Assembly: GCF_963675065.1 (NCBI RefSeq)
Contig: NZ_OY775906.1
Coordinates: forward strand, 2,892,001 to 2,956,000
Direction of reading: 5' to 3'
DNA: 64,000 bases
Source of the DNA: an uncultured Draconibacterium sp.
GTDB taxonomy: Bacteria; Bacteroidota; Bacteroidia; Bacteroidales; Prolixibacteraceae
Below, piece after piece: positions 24,038-32,609 of this stretch; the first letter of the stretch is position 1, and each line of letters opens with the position of its first letter. The notes under the pieces are model-generated. The model was given only the letters and a program-made list of their open reading frames with translations, ran no database searches and was not told the origin of the DNA. The position numbers and the translations under genes were made by a program.

Positions 24038-25219
24038 ATGAAATATCAAGTAGACGAAAAAGGATATTACGGCGAATTTGGCGGGGCATGGATACCCGAA
24101 ATGATGTTCACCAATGTTGATGAGCTAAAGCGCCGTTACCTGGAGATTATAGAAGCAGATTCATTCAAGAAAGAATTTGATCAGTTGTTAAAAGATTATG
24201 TGGGACGCCCGTCGCCGCTGTATTATGCCAGCCGCCTTTCAGAGCATTACGGGAGCAAAATCTATCTGAAAAGAGAAGATCTTAACCACACGGGATCGCA
24301 TAAACTGAATAACACCATCGGACAAATTCTGCTGGCACAACAACTGGGGAAAACACGCATTATTGCCGAAACCGGAGCCGGACAGCACGGTGTGGCAACA
24401 GCAACAGTATGCGCACTGAAAGGCATAAAATGTATTGTTTACATGGGGGCTTTGGATGTTTCGCGCCAGGCACCTAACGTAAAAAAGATGAAAATGCTCG
24501 GCGCCGAAGTAATTCCAGTGCACAGCGGAAACAAAACACTAAAAGACGCTACCAACGAAGCCATGCGCGACTGGATCAACAATCCGGAAGACACGCACTA
24601 CATTATAGGATCTGTAGTTGGGCCGCACCCCTTCCCCGATATGGTTGCACGTTTCCAATCGGTAATCAGTGCCGAGATGAAAAATCAATTGCTGGAACAA
24701 ACCGGATCGGAATTTCCAACACGTATTTTAGCCTGTGTAGGCGGAGGAAGTAACGCCGCAGGAGCTTTTTATCACTACCTGGATGACGAGCAGGTGGAAC
24801 TAATTGGTGTGGAAGCTGCGGGAAAAGGAGTTGATACCGAAGAAACGGCAGCGACCTTAACGGTTGGCACTCCTGGGGTGTTGCACTCGAGTAGAACTGT
24901 GTTAATGCAAAATGATGACGGACAGATAACCGAACCGTACTCCATTTCAGCAGGATTGGATTACCCGGGAATCGGACCTTTACATGCGCACCTTTTTAAA
25001 ACCGGACGTGCAAAGTTTTTGGCTGCCACCGACGAAGAGGTGCTAAAGTCCGTATTGCTGCTAACACAAAAAGAAGGTATTATTCCGGCACTGGAATCGG
25101 CTCATGCTCTTGCAGCGTTGGATAAAATAAAAATGAATCCTGACGATGTGAATGTAATTAACCTTTCGGGCAGCGGAAACAAGGATATGGAAACCTACCT
25201 GAATTATTTTGGATATTAA
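24038..25219 (+). CDS. trpB: Tryptophan synthase beta chain
   Basis: A 393-residue PLP enzyme that joins indole and serine. It has the G-E-F-G-G-A-W-I-P-E start, H-T-G-S-H-K-L-N-N with Schiff-base Lys89, A-E-T-G-A-G-Q-H-G with the catalytic Glu, the phosphate-binding G-G-G-S-N-A and the C-terminal S-G-S-G-N-K-D. It is the TrpB1 type expected to pair with TrpA encoded next. Confidence 0.97.
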   Translation: MKYQVDEKGYYGEFGGAWIPEMMFTNVDELKRRYLEIIEADSFKKEFDQLLKDYVGRPSPLYYASRLSEHYGSKIYLKREDLNHTGSHKLNNTIGQILLAQQLGKTRIIAETGAGQHGVATATVCALKGIKCIVYMGALDVSRQAPNVKKMKMLGAEVIPVHSGNKTLKDATNEAMRDWINNPEDTHYIIGSVVGPHPFPDMVARFQSVISAEMKNQLLEQTGSEFPTRILACVGGGSNAAGAFYHYLDDEQVELIGVEAAGKGVDTEETAATLTVGTPGVLHSSRTVLMQNDDGQITEPYSISAGLDYPGIGPLHAHLFKTGRAKFLAATDEEVLKSVLLLTQKEGIIPALESAHALAALDKIKMNPDDVNVINLSGSGNKDMETYLNYFGY

Positions 25220-25224
25220 AAACC

Positions 25225-25306
25225 GAACGCTGAAAACACAGATTTGAAAAGGTTTCCACAGTCAAAAAATCAACGAGAATCTGTAAAACCAACGCCATCT
25301 GCGTTC
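25225..25306. repeat. Palindromic element between trpB and trpA
   Basis: An 82-bp element with inverted arms GAACGC (25225-25230)/GCGTTC (25301-25306) and ACAGATT (25238-25244)/AATCTGT (25278-25284). Its type resembles short repeats built from ATCTG and GCGTTC blocks that are common between Bacteroidota genes. It occupies most of the 103-bp gap. Confidence 0.55.
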
Positions 25307-25322
25307 TATTAAAACTATTATC

Positions 25323-26105
25323 ATGAACAACAGAATAAATCAACTTTTCGAAAGAAAAAACGAAAACATACTCTCGGTATATTTTACTGCCGGATTCCCC
25401 AACCTGAATGATACCGTTGAAATTATTCAGCAGTTGGAAAAGAATGGTGTTGACCTCATCGAGATCGGAATGCCATTTTCCGATCCTACAGCAGACGGAC
25501 CAACTATTCAGCGTACCAGCGAAATTGCCTTAAAAAACGGCATGTCTATTAAGGTGCTTTTCGAGCAATTAAAAACCGTTCGCGAATCGGTTTCTATCCC
25601 CCTGGTTTTAATGGGATACTTTAATCCCGTTTACCAATACGGCGTGGAGAAATTCTGCCAGAAATGTAATGAGATTGGCATTGACGGCACAATCCTTCCC
25701 GACCTTCCGCTGGATGAGTTTGACGCAGAATACAAAACTATTTTTGAGCGAAACAACCTGCATAATATTTTGCTGATTACACCACAAACATCGGAAGCCC
25801 GTATTCGCCAGATTGACGATGCCAGCGAAGGATTTATTTACATGGTTTCATCGTCGTCAACAACCGGCGCCGGCAAAAAAGTGGAAGATTTCCATAAGGA
25901 TTATTTTGAGCATATTCAAAATATGCAACTCAAAAACCCTCGCCTCATCGGGTTTGGAATATCGGATAATGCCACATATAACAATGCCTGTAAATATGCC
26001 AGCGGAGCTATTATCGGCAGTGCTTTTGTAAGCTCGTTCAGCAAAGAGCAAGCAATTGCAGATTCGGTAAAACAATTTGTGAAAAACATGCTTAGTTCTG
26101 ATTAA
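25323..26105 (+). CDS. trpA: Tryptophan synthase alpha chain
   Basis: A 260-residue TIM barrel that cleaves indole-3-glycerol phosphate and channels indole to TrpB. It has L-I-E-I-G-M-P-F-S-D-P-T-A-D-G-P with the catalytic Glu and Asp, L-M-G-Y-F-N-P, and P-D-L-P-L-D-E. It is the last recognised trp gene of the operon. No terminator is seen directly after it. Confidence 0.97.
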   Translation: MNNRINQLFERKNENILSVYFTAGFPNLNDTVEIIQQLEKNGVDLIEIGMPFSDPTADGPTIQRTSEIALKNGMSIKVLFEQLKTVRESVSIPLVLMGYFNPVYQYGVEKFCQKCNEIGIDGTILPDLPLDEFDAEYKTIFERNNLHNILLITPQTSEARIRQIDDASEGFIYMVSSSSTTGAGKKVEDFHKDYFEHIQNMQLKNPRLIGFGISDNATYNNACKYASGAIIGSAFVSSFSKEQAIADSVKQFVKNMLSSD

Positions 26106-26305
26106 TGTGAGCACCTCAAAAGTTTAACAAATGCAAATGTTATTAAACACAAACTGGATAGAACCGATCTAAATAACACATGTTCAAAGCGATAGCAAAA
26201 GGTAAAGAATTAAGGCACGTTAATTAGTGTTAAAGGATATTTTACAGCATACTTTATTTCAATTTTGGATGTTATTTTTAATAGCGAACAATAAAAGAAA
26301 AAGCC

Positions 26306-26497
26306 ATGTTGGAATACGCAAAAGTAATTCTACCCAAAGTGAGTTTTAGCAGAGAATTGTTCAGTAAAGAGTTAGCCAAATGCATTAATTGGGTAGAACC
26401 AGATCAGTTGCAAACCTTACGTGACTGGTGTTATAAAAATTTTAAAGATTTGTACCCCGATGTACTGTCAGAAGCATTTGCCGGCATCGCGGCTTAA
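26306..26497 (+). CDS. Small conserved-looking protein, function unknown
   Basis: A 63-residue soluble protein beginning M-L-E-Y-A-K-V-I-L-P-K-V-S-F. It is rich in helix formers and ends with a D-W-C-Y-K-N-F-K-D-L-Y-P segment and a short Ala-rich tail. The coding case rests on an ATG preceded by a purine-rich stretch, amino-acid-like composition and a strong terminator 11 nt after the stop. It lies 200 bp behind trpA on the same strand and may be a separate gene. Not recognised as a named family, although similar small proteins occur in related genomes by recollection. Confidence 0.65.
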   Translation: MLEYAKVILPKVSFSRELFSKELAKCINWVEPDQLQTLRDWCYKNFKDLYPDVLSEAFAGIAA

Positions 26498-26508
26498 AGT
26501 ATTAACCG

Positions 26509-26533
26509 GGCGGGATTTTATCCCGCCTTTTTT
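26509..26533 (+). terminator. Terminator after the 63-residue gene
   Basis: GGCGGGAT and ATCCCGCC form an eight-pair stem with a short TTT loop and are followed by six T. Confidence 0.9.
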
Positions 26534-26562
26534 ATGTCAGATTTTTTCAACAATTTCAGGTG

Positions 26563-26620
26563 CCCCTACCTGCCCTCCCGAAGGGGAGGAACATCCCCTT
26601 CGGGGGATTATAGGGGGTCT
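26563..26620. repeat. REP-like palindromic repeat, copy 2
   Basis: The same two-hairpin architecture as 19313-19372, with matching CTCCCGAAGGGGAGGAA and CCTTCGGGGGAT blocks and the same AGGGGGTCT right end. It lies between the 63-residue gene and a convergent acetyltransferase gene. Confidence 0.7.
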
Positions 26621-26680
26621 GAACCAATTCGCTTACCAAATTCCTTTTAATTCTCTGGGCGAATCCAGAAAATCATGAAT

Positions 26681-27169
26681 CTATTCTTCACTCCAAAGTC
26701 GCTTGATCATCCAAATATCACACCCCGTATGTCCCGAGTCACCTAGAGGCTTATCCAGCTTTTCAAATCCTGCCCGTTCATACATGCCCACGGCATTATC
26801 AAACTCGGGCAAGGTTTCAATATAAATTTCGGAATAACCTAACTCTTTTGCCGACTCGATACTTTGTTGCATCAATTTAGTTCCCAGCCCATTTCCACGG
26901 GCTTTTGCCAGTAGGTAAAACTTTACCAATTCAGCGCAGCCTAAGGGCATACCATTGGTCGGATAAATGCCACAACAACCCAAAATCTCCCCATCATTCT
27001 CCGCTACCCACAGAACCGATTTTTCATTCAGAAAGAGTTCAAACAGATTATCGGTTGTTGGATCAGAAAAAACGGTTCCTTCCCGCGGCGCATTATACTC
27101 AACAAAAGCGGCTCTTATTAAGTCGGCTAAATGTTTGTTGTCGGATTTCTTTACTTTTCTAATGTTCAT
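26681..27169 (-). CDS. GNAT family N-acetyltransferase
   Basis: A 162-residue single-domain acetyltransferase. Motif A is visible as L-L-A-K-A-R-G-N-G-L-G-T-K-L-M (acetyl-CoA pyrophosphate loop), followed by L-G-Y-S-E-I-Y-I-E-T and A-V-G-M-Y-E-R-A-G-F. The ATG at 27169 is preferred over an in-frame TTG six codons upstream because the protein then begins M-N-I-R-K-V-K-K, the normal first strand. Substrate unknown; it may acetylate a small molecule or a protein. Stands alone. Confidence 0.88.
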   Translation of the reverse strand: MNIRKVKKSDNKHLADLIRAAFVEYNAPREGTVFSDPTTDNLFELFLNEKSVLWVAENDGEILGCCGIYPTNGMPLGCAELVKFYLLAKARGNGLGTKLMQQSIESAKELGYSEIYIETLPEFDNAVGMYERAGFEKLDKPLGDSGHTGCDIWMIKRLWSEE

Positions 27170-27859
27170 ATTTTTCAACTCAAACAAAGTACTGCTAAGT
27201 TTTTACAGTTAAGCTTAGTTCGCTAATATAATTGATATTTTCAAGCCCCGCGAAAAGGTGTTTATTACTTCCTAAACTTTTAGGTGAACATAAAAAACAC
27301 TGTTTCTAACATCCGTATCTTTCTATGCGACAAGAAAAGCACATTTTTCTGAAAGAGTAAGTGTTTCAATCCGACTGCAAACAGTGTAAATGCTGCTACC
27401 AAACTTATGTTTTTAACAACTATCTCCTCATTCTTGTCTGCCAACAACTTCTTTTCATCTACCTACAGTATTCTAACGAACAATAAAGCACACATATAGC
27501 AATCTGCGACATTAATCCTTCTGAAGCCACCGTTGGTTGATAAAAAACGCAGCGTATTTATGCATTCTTTAAGTTTGAACAAAAGTTAAAATGTCTAAAA
27601 AAATACTAAACAGTAATTTTAGACTGGAAAACAAAATTAAACAGGGGATTCGGGGAAATTAGAAACATTCGCAGAGGCACTCCAATTTTTTTACATAGAA
27701 ATAGAATTAAACAGCATTTAAAATGTAAAAAGTGCAATTATCTGGCCGGCTGGCAGATAATAAACTCCCGTTTCCCCGACGGGAGTTTCCTTTTTTTTGA
27801 GAAGGCAAAACAAAAGCGAAGGGTAATAACGCTTGAGTATAAACATAAATTTTTTATCT
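27170..27859. other. Long intergenic region before the SusC gene
   Basis: This 690-bp stretch lies between two divergent genes and has no coding frame that looks real. It contains a lone -7-like TAAGTTTG at 27570-27577 without a correctly spaced TTG, and two hairpins at 27738-27798 of which the second looks like a full intrinsic terminator. The promoter of the SusC operon must lie here or just upstream of its ATG. Confidence 0.5.
27738..27798 (+). promoter_or_regulatory. Hairpin plus terminator in the SusC leader
   Basis: Hairpin 1 is TTATCTG (27738-27744)/CAGATAA (27754-27760) with a GC-rich nine-base loop. Hairpin 2 is AAACTCCCGT (27762-27771)/ACGGGAGTTT (27779-27788), ten pairs, followed by CC and eight T. 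The T-run is only on the plus strand. It ends 61 bp before the SusC ATG and no plus-strand gene lies within 1.2 kb upstream. It is therefore either an attenuator in the SusC mRNA leader or the end of a short RNA. Confidence 0.6.
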
Positions 27860-30800
27860 ATGAAAAAACTACTAGTATTAGTTGTTGCTTTGGCGATTGG
27901 AGTGAGTACCATATTCGCCCAAACCAAGCAAATTAGCGGAACGGTTACATCATCAGATGATGGTTTGCCTATTCCGGGGGTTTCGGTTTCTGTTAAAGGA
28001 ACAGCAACCGGGTCAGTCACTAATTTTGAAGGGGAATACCAGCTTGTTGTCCCCACTTCTGCAGAAGTTCTGTTGTTCTCATTCGTAGGAATGAAATCAC
28101 AGGAGATTGCAATTTCAAGCACTTCAACATACGATGTGATTATGGAAACAGAATCGATTGGTGTGGGGGAAGTTGTGGTAACGGCAATGGGTATTAAAAG
28201 AGAGAAAAAGGCTCTTGGGTATTCGGTTACAGAAATTACAAGAGAAGACATGGAAAATGTTGGCGTTGTTGATGCAACCAAAGCTTTGCAAGGTAAAGTT
28301 GCGGGAGTGTCAATTTCTGCAGGTTCTGGTGCTCCGGGATCATCAACTAGAGTTATTGTTCGAGGTCTATCATCTCTCACACAAAGCAACCAGCCTTTGT
28401 ATGTTGTTGATGGAGTTCCAATTGATAATTCATTCGGAAGTGGTAACGCAACTGAAAATTCAAAGAACGTTACAGCAAAGGTTGACTTTGGGAATGCAGC
28501 TTCAGATATAAATCCAGATGACATTGCCAGTATTTCTATCTTGAAAGGTGCTGCAGCAACGAACCTATATGGATCGAGAGCTGCCAATGGTGTAATAATG
28601 ATAACAACAACCAGAAGTGCTAAAAACAGACCACTTCAGGTGAAAGTATCGAGTTCTTCTGCGTTTACCGATGTGGGGCGCTTACCCTATTTCCAAACAA
28701 AATTTGGACAAGGTTGGAGTGGAACTTACGACTCGAAAGAAAATGGAAGTTGGGGACCGGTACTTGACGGTGCAGATCGTTTGACTGGTTATGTGGTAAA
28801 TAACTCACAACGAATCGCTCCGTTTTCTTATAAGGAAAATGGAATACGTGATTTCTATGAGTACGGTTATTCGCTTAATAACTCAGTATCTGTGTCAGGA
28901 GGAAATAACGTTATTGGATGGTATATTGGAGCTTCTAATTCAACTTCAGATGGTATTATTCCTGGCGACAAAGATGTTTTAAAAAGAAACTCATTAACCT
29001 TTAAAGGTAACGGTGGTTCAGAAAAAACAAAATTTGAATTTGGTGTTACTTACATAAATCGTGATTTAACAACAATACCAACCGGACAAGGTGATGATGC
29101 AGGAACAGGAGCAATTTTATACGCTGATATCCTGTATCAACCAATCAACCATTATTTGCCTGATTACAGAGATTACAAAGGTGATTTCGATAATCTGGAT
29201 AATTACTACAATGGTTATGCACAGAATCCCTATTTCACAATTAATGAAACAAAGGGGGAAGCCATACAAAACAGAGTTATGGCTAACTTAAACGTCAGAC
29301 ACAATATCCTTGAAGGCTTTGATGTTTCATGGACTGCTGGGTTGGATACCTATTCCCGTTTTTCTAAGGTTAGAGGCGCCATCGCAAAAATTACTCCCGG
29401 AGCAAATAATGCCGGCACCATTAATGACGTTATGGGAGGTGTTAAAGAAGAAGGAAGATATCATACAGCTATGAACTCGGATTTGATTGTGACCTATGCA
29501 AATGAACTGGATTTAGGTATCGGAAATTTGAAATACGATATATTACTCGGTAATAATATCAATCAGCGTTCTTATAAAAGATTAAATGTTATTTCAAAAG
29601 GCTTAGTCGTTCCAGATTATTACAATGTTGGTAATATTAGCGGTTCTGCTGAAGTTTATACAAGAGAAAGCAAGCGCAGATTAGTTGGTCTTTATGGACA
29701 AATAGGATTAGAGCTTAATGACTATCTGTTCTTAACCCTTCAGGCCAGAAATGATTGGTCTTCAACATTACCAATTGGGGCTAATTCATTCTTTTATCCG
29801 GGTGCTACTATGGGATTCGTATTTACAGAATTACTTCCTGATAATAAAATATTGTCATACGGAAAATTACGTTTGAGTTATGCATTTGCAGGTAACGACG
29901 CCGATCCATATATGATTGGTGACTTTTTCTCGCCAGCGGTTGTTCGTGCTGGTGGATTTGGAGCATTAAATTATCCTGTTGCCGGTATTCCGGCATACGA
30001 AAAATACAGAAGGCTTGGTAATCCAAATCTAAAACCTGAATTATCAAAAGAATTTGAAATTGGTACAGATCTTCGATTCTTCAATAATAGAATCGGAGTT
30101 GATTTAGCTTATTATAACAAAATCACTACCGACCTAATCATGCTGGCAAACATTGCTGCATCTTCAGGTTATAGAGAACAAACTTCAAATCTTGGACAAA
30201 TTACGAACAGCGGTATTGAGTTGGCACTTAATGTAACTCCGGTTAAAACAAATGATTTTGAGTGGAACTTTACTTACATGTTTAACAAAGCAGACATGAT
30301 TCTTGACAAATTGGACGCTGAATTAGGTGTAACTGAATACCTAATTAATGATGCGTATGAAACAGAGTTTGTTGCAATACCTGGAGAGCAATTAGGAATG
30401 TATCGAATTCCCGATTATAAATACACTCCTACCGGGGAAATAATTGTTGGAGACAATGGGCTGCCAGTTGAAGGAGACAAAATTTTAATCGGATCTTCTG
30501 TTCCCGACTTCAATACTTCTTTCTTAAATAACCTTTCATTTAAAGGATTTAATTTCTCATTCCTGCTCGACTATCAGAAAGGTGGTTACATGTATTCCAA
30601 TACCGCTAGTGCAACTTTCTGGTCGGGGAATAACGAACAATCTACATTGAATGACAGAAGGCCTTATGTAATTCCAAATACGGTTATAGAAGTTAAAGAT
30701 CTTGATGGGAATTTTACTGGATATGCTGAGAATACTACCCCAATTTACAATACCTGGGAGGATTATTACGACGACAGTACAAATAAACCATACGCGCGTT

Positions 30801-31066
30801 CCAGAATTATTGAAAGAACCTTTCTTAAATTAAGAGAGGTATCACTTTCTTACAGATTCAAAAAATCACAACTTGATAACATCTTCTTGTCATCTGCCAA
30901 TATTTCAGTGTATGGTAGAAATTTATTTCTGTGGACTCCTGCTGATAACAGTTATGTAGATCCCGAAACAACAACCTGGGATAATGATATTGAAGGATTG
31001 TTTGGAGAATTTAATGGAGCTCCGGCAATCAGGACATATGGTGTTAAGTTAGATGTAACATTTTAA
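27860..31066 (+). CDS. SusC/RagA-type TonB-dependent outer-membrane transporter
   Basis: A 1068-residue protein. The signal peptide (residues 1-20, ending F-A before Q) is followed by a carboxypeptidase-regulatory-like domain (about 22-110; Q-I-S-G-T-V-T, G-V-S-V-x-V-K-G-T). The TonB-dependent plug (about 115-240) carries the SusC-type V-V-D-G-V-P-I-D and I-S-I-L-K-G-A-A-A-T-N-L-Y-G-S-R-A-A-N-G-V-I blocks, and the rest is a beta barrel ending in V-T-F. It would import a nutrient too large for porins together with the SusD protein that starts 3 nt downstream. The ATG at 27860 is preferred over an upstream TTG because it opens the signal peptide. The nutrient is unknown; no glycosidase, protease or regulator is in the operon. 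Confidence 0.95.
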   Translation: MKKLLVLVVALAIGVSTIFAQTKQISGTVTSSDDGLPIPGVSVSVKGTATGSVTNFEGEYQLVVPTSAEVLLFSFVGMKSQEIAISSTSTYDVIMETESIGVGEVVVTAMGIKREKKALGYSVTEITREDMENVGVVDATKALQGKVAGVSISAGSGAPGSSTRVIVRGLSSLTQSNQPLYVVDGVPIDNSFGSGNATENSKNVTAKVDFGNAASDINPDDIASISILKGAAATNLYGSRAANGVIMITTTRSAKNRPLQVKVSSSSAFTDVGRLPYFQTKFGQGWSGTYDSKENGSWGPVLDGADRLTGYVVNNSQRIAPFSYKENGIRDFYEYGYSLNNSVSVSGGNNVIGWYIGASNSTSDGIIPGDKDVLKRNSLTFKGNGGSEKTKFEFGVTYINRDLTTIPTGQGDDAGTGAILYADILYQPINHYLPDYRDYKGDFDNLDNYYNGYAQNPYFTINETKGEAIQNRVMANLNVRHNILEGFDVSWTAGLDTYSRFSKVRGAIAKITPGANNAGTINDVMGGVKEEGRYHTAMNSDLIVTYANELDLGIGNLKYDILLGNNINQRSYKRLNVISKGLVVPDYYNVGNISGSAEVYTRESKRRLVGLYGQIGLELNDYLFLTLQARNDWSSTLPIGANSFFYPGATMGFVFTELLPDNKILSYGKLRLSYAFAGNDADPYMIGDFFSPAVVRAGGFGALNYPVAGIPAYEKYRRLGNPNLKPELSKEFEIGTDLRFFNNRIGVDLAYYNKITTDLIMLANIAASSGYREQTSNLGQITNSGIELALNVTPVKTNDFEWNFTYMFNKADMILDKLDAELGVTEYLINDAYETEFVAIPGEQLGMYRIPDYKYTPTGEIIVGDNGLPVEGDKILIGSSVPDFNTSFLNNLSFKGFNFSFLLDYQKGGYMYSNTASATFWSGNNEQSTLNDRRPYVIPNTVIEVKDLDGNFTGYAENTTPIYNTWEDYYDDSTNKPYARSRIIERTFLKLREVSLSYRFKKSQLDNIFLSSANISVYGRNLFLWTPADNSYVDPETTTWDNDIEGLFGEFNGAPAIRTYGVKLDVTF

Positions 31067-31069
31067 ATT

Positions 31070-32593
31070 ATGCGAAATATGAAGAAATTAGCTATAATAT
31101 TAGGTTTTACTGTTCTTATCTTCTCGTCATGCGAAAAGTTTTTGGACATAAATGAGAATCCGAATTTCCCGAAGGATGTCTCGGATGAATTACTGTTGCC
31201 TGCCGCAATTGCATCGGTTACCAATGTGCACTCAGCAGAATTTGGTCTTTTAGGTTCGTTCTGGGCGCAACATTGGGCACAAAACAATACTTCTTCTCAG
31301 TATAAAATTTACGAGACGTATGCTTTAAGTAGTAATACAAATATTGTTGATCGTCCGTATCGTGAATTATTTGAAGGTTCATTAAGCGATAACGAAATTT
31401 TTCTCAGAAAGGTTGAGGCGAATCAAAATTGGGGAGCCTACTTAATGGGAGCTGTTATTAAAGCGTACGACTACCAATATTTAGTTGACCTTTACGACAA
31501 TGTTCCTTACAATGAGGCATTTCTTGGACTGGAGAAACTTAATCCAGTGATTAATTCAGGAGAAGAAGTTTATGACTCAATATATACATTATTGAACCGT
31601 GCATTGGATAAAGATGTTTCCAGTTACAATCAATTGCCTTACGAAAAGAATGATATTCTTTTTCAGGGAGAAATTGAAGATTGGGCGCGTTTTGCAAATT
31701 CACTTAAACTTAGAATCTTATTGAGACAATACGACGCCAGACAATCATTTGCCAGCTCAGAAATTAGCAGTTTTTTAACTGATTTGGAAACTGGAAATAT
31801 TGCAGTACTTGACAAAGATGCTTCAGTTTCAAACTATGAAGATTCAGACAGTAAGTCAAATCCTCTTTATGAAACAGACCAACGTCAGTTAAATACAACG
31901 AATAATCTTAAAGCAAATGCCGTATTGGTGAATTATTTAAAAACCAATAACGACGACAGGATCAACTCACTATTCACCGTGGTTGCGAATGATATTCTTG
32001 GAATGGTTACTGGCTCATTTAATATACCTTCTGCGGTATTCGAAGCTCCCGATATAATTTCAAGTCCTATTATTACGCCTACTATGCCCGTGCATTTGAT
32101 GACCAAAGCAGAATCTGATTTATTAATCGCCGAGGCTTATTTGCGACAGGGAAATGATGTTAAAGCCAAAGAATATTACGAAAGCGGAGTAACCGCATCG
32201 TTTGAAAGAATGGGTGCTGAGATAGGAACAGCACTAACAAATGAATATGCTTATCCCACCACAACTTTTGAAGCAAAGCTAAAAGCTATTATTATGCAGA
32301 AGTGGATTGATGCTGCTGATGGTGGTAGAGGTATGGAAGCTCATATCGAGAGAATGAGAACCGGATACCCCGAAGAATCGGAAGTAAGTGATGAGGTAGT
32401 ACCCGGATACGAGTTGCCTGATTCCTATGTGCCGGGCACAGTGATATACAGTAAAAAAGGAACTACGGGAGGCACATTCCCGAGAAGAATGCCTTATCCT
32501 GATAGTGAATTAAATTTTAACTCGAATGCAGCAGAGTATAAATCATTAATTGATTCTGATGTGATGTTGTCGAGAGTATGGTGGAATAAATAG
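31070..32593 (+). CDS. SusD/RagB-type outer-membrane lipoprotein
   Basis: A 507-residue surface lipoprotein with a lipobox L-I-F-S-S-C at about residues 16-21 and the start E-K-F-L-D-I-N-E-N-P-N-F-P of the SusD-like group often found with amino-acid or peptide-type SusC transporters. TPR-like helices follow (Y-L-M-G-A-V-I-K-A-Y-D-Y-Q-Y-L-V-D-L-Y-D; later L-L-I-A-E-A-Y-L-R-Q-G), and a late K-A-I-I-M-Q-K-W-I-D segment is typical. It forms the lid of the SusC barrel. An ATG at 31079 is an equally good start. Third and fourth genes of the operon follow at short spacing. Confidence 0.93.
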   Translation: MRNMKKLAIILGFTVLIFSSCEKFLDINENPNFPKDVSDELLLPAAIASVTNVHSAEFGLLGSFWAQHWAQNNTSSQYKIYETYALSSNTNIVDRPYRELFEGSLSDNEIFLRKVEANQNWGAYLMGAVIKAYDYQYLVDLYDNVPYNEAFLGLEKLNPVINSGEEVYDSIYTLLNRALDKDVSSYNQLPYEKNDILFQGEIEDWARFANSLKLRILLRQYDARQSFASSEISSFLTDLETGNIAVLDKDASVSNYEDSDSKSNPLYETDQRQLNTTNNLKANAVLVNYLKTNNDDRINSLFTVVANDILGMVTGSFNIPSAVFEAPDIISSPIITPTMPVHLMTKAESDLLIAEAYLRQGNDVKAKEYYESGVTASFERMGAEIGTALTNEYAYPTTTFEAKLKAIIMQKWIDAADGGRGMEAHIERMRTGYPEESEVSDEVVPGYELPDSYVPGTVIYSKKGTTGGTFPRRMPYPDSELNFNSNAAEYKSLIDSDVMLSRVWWNK

Positions 32594-32609
32594 ACTTAAT
32601 ACTACAATT

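Noticed and set aside
27718..28587. Long minus-strand open frame of 289 codons opposite the SusC gene
   Set aside because: It lies antisense to the signal peptide, regulatory-like domain and plug of SusC, which carry clear family motifs. Its translation is Ser/Thr/Pro-rich without domain features, as expected for a shadow frame.
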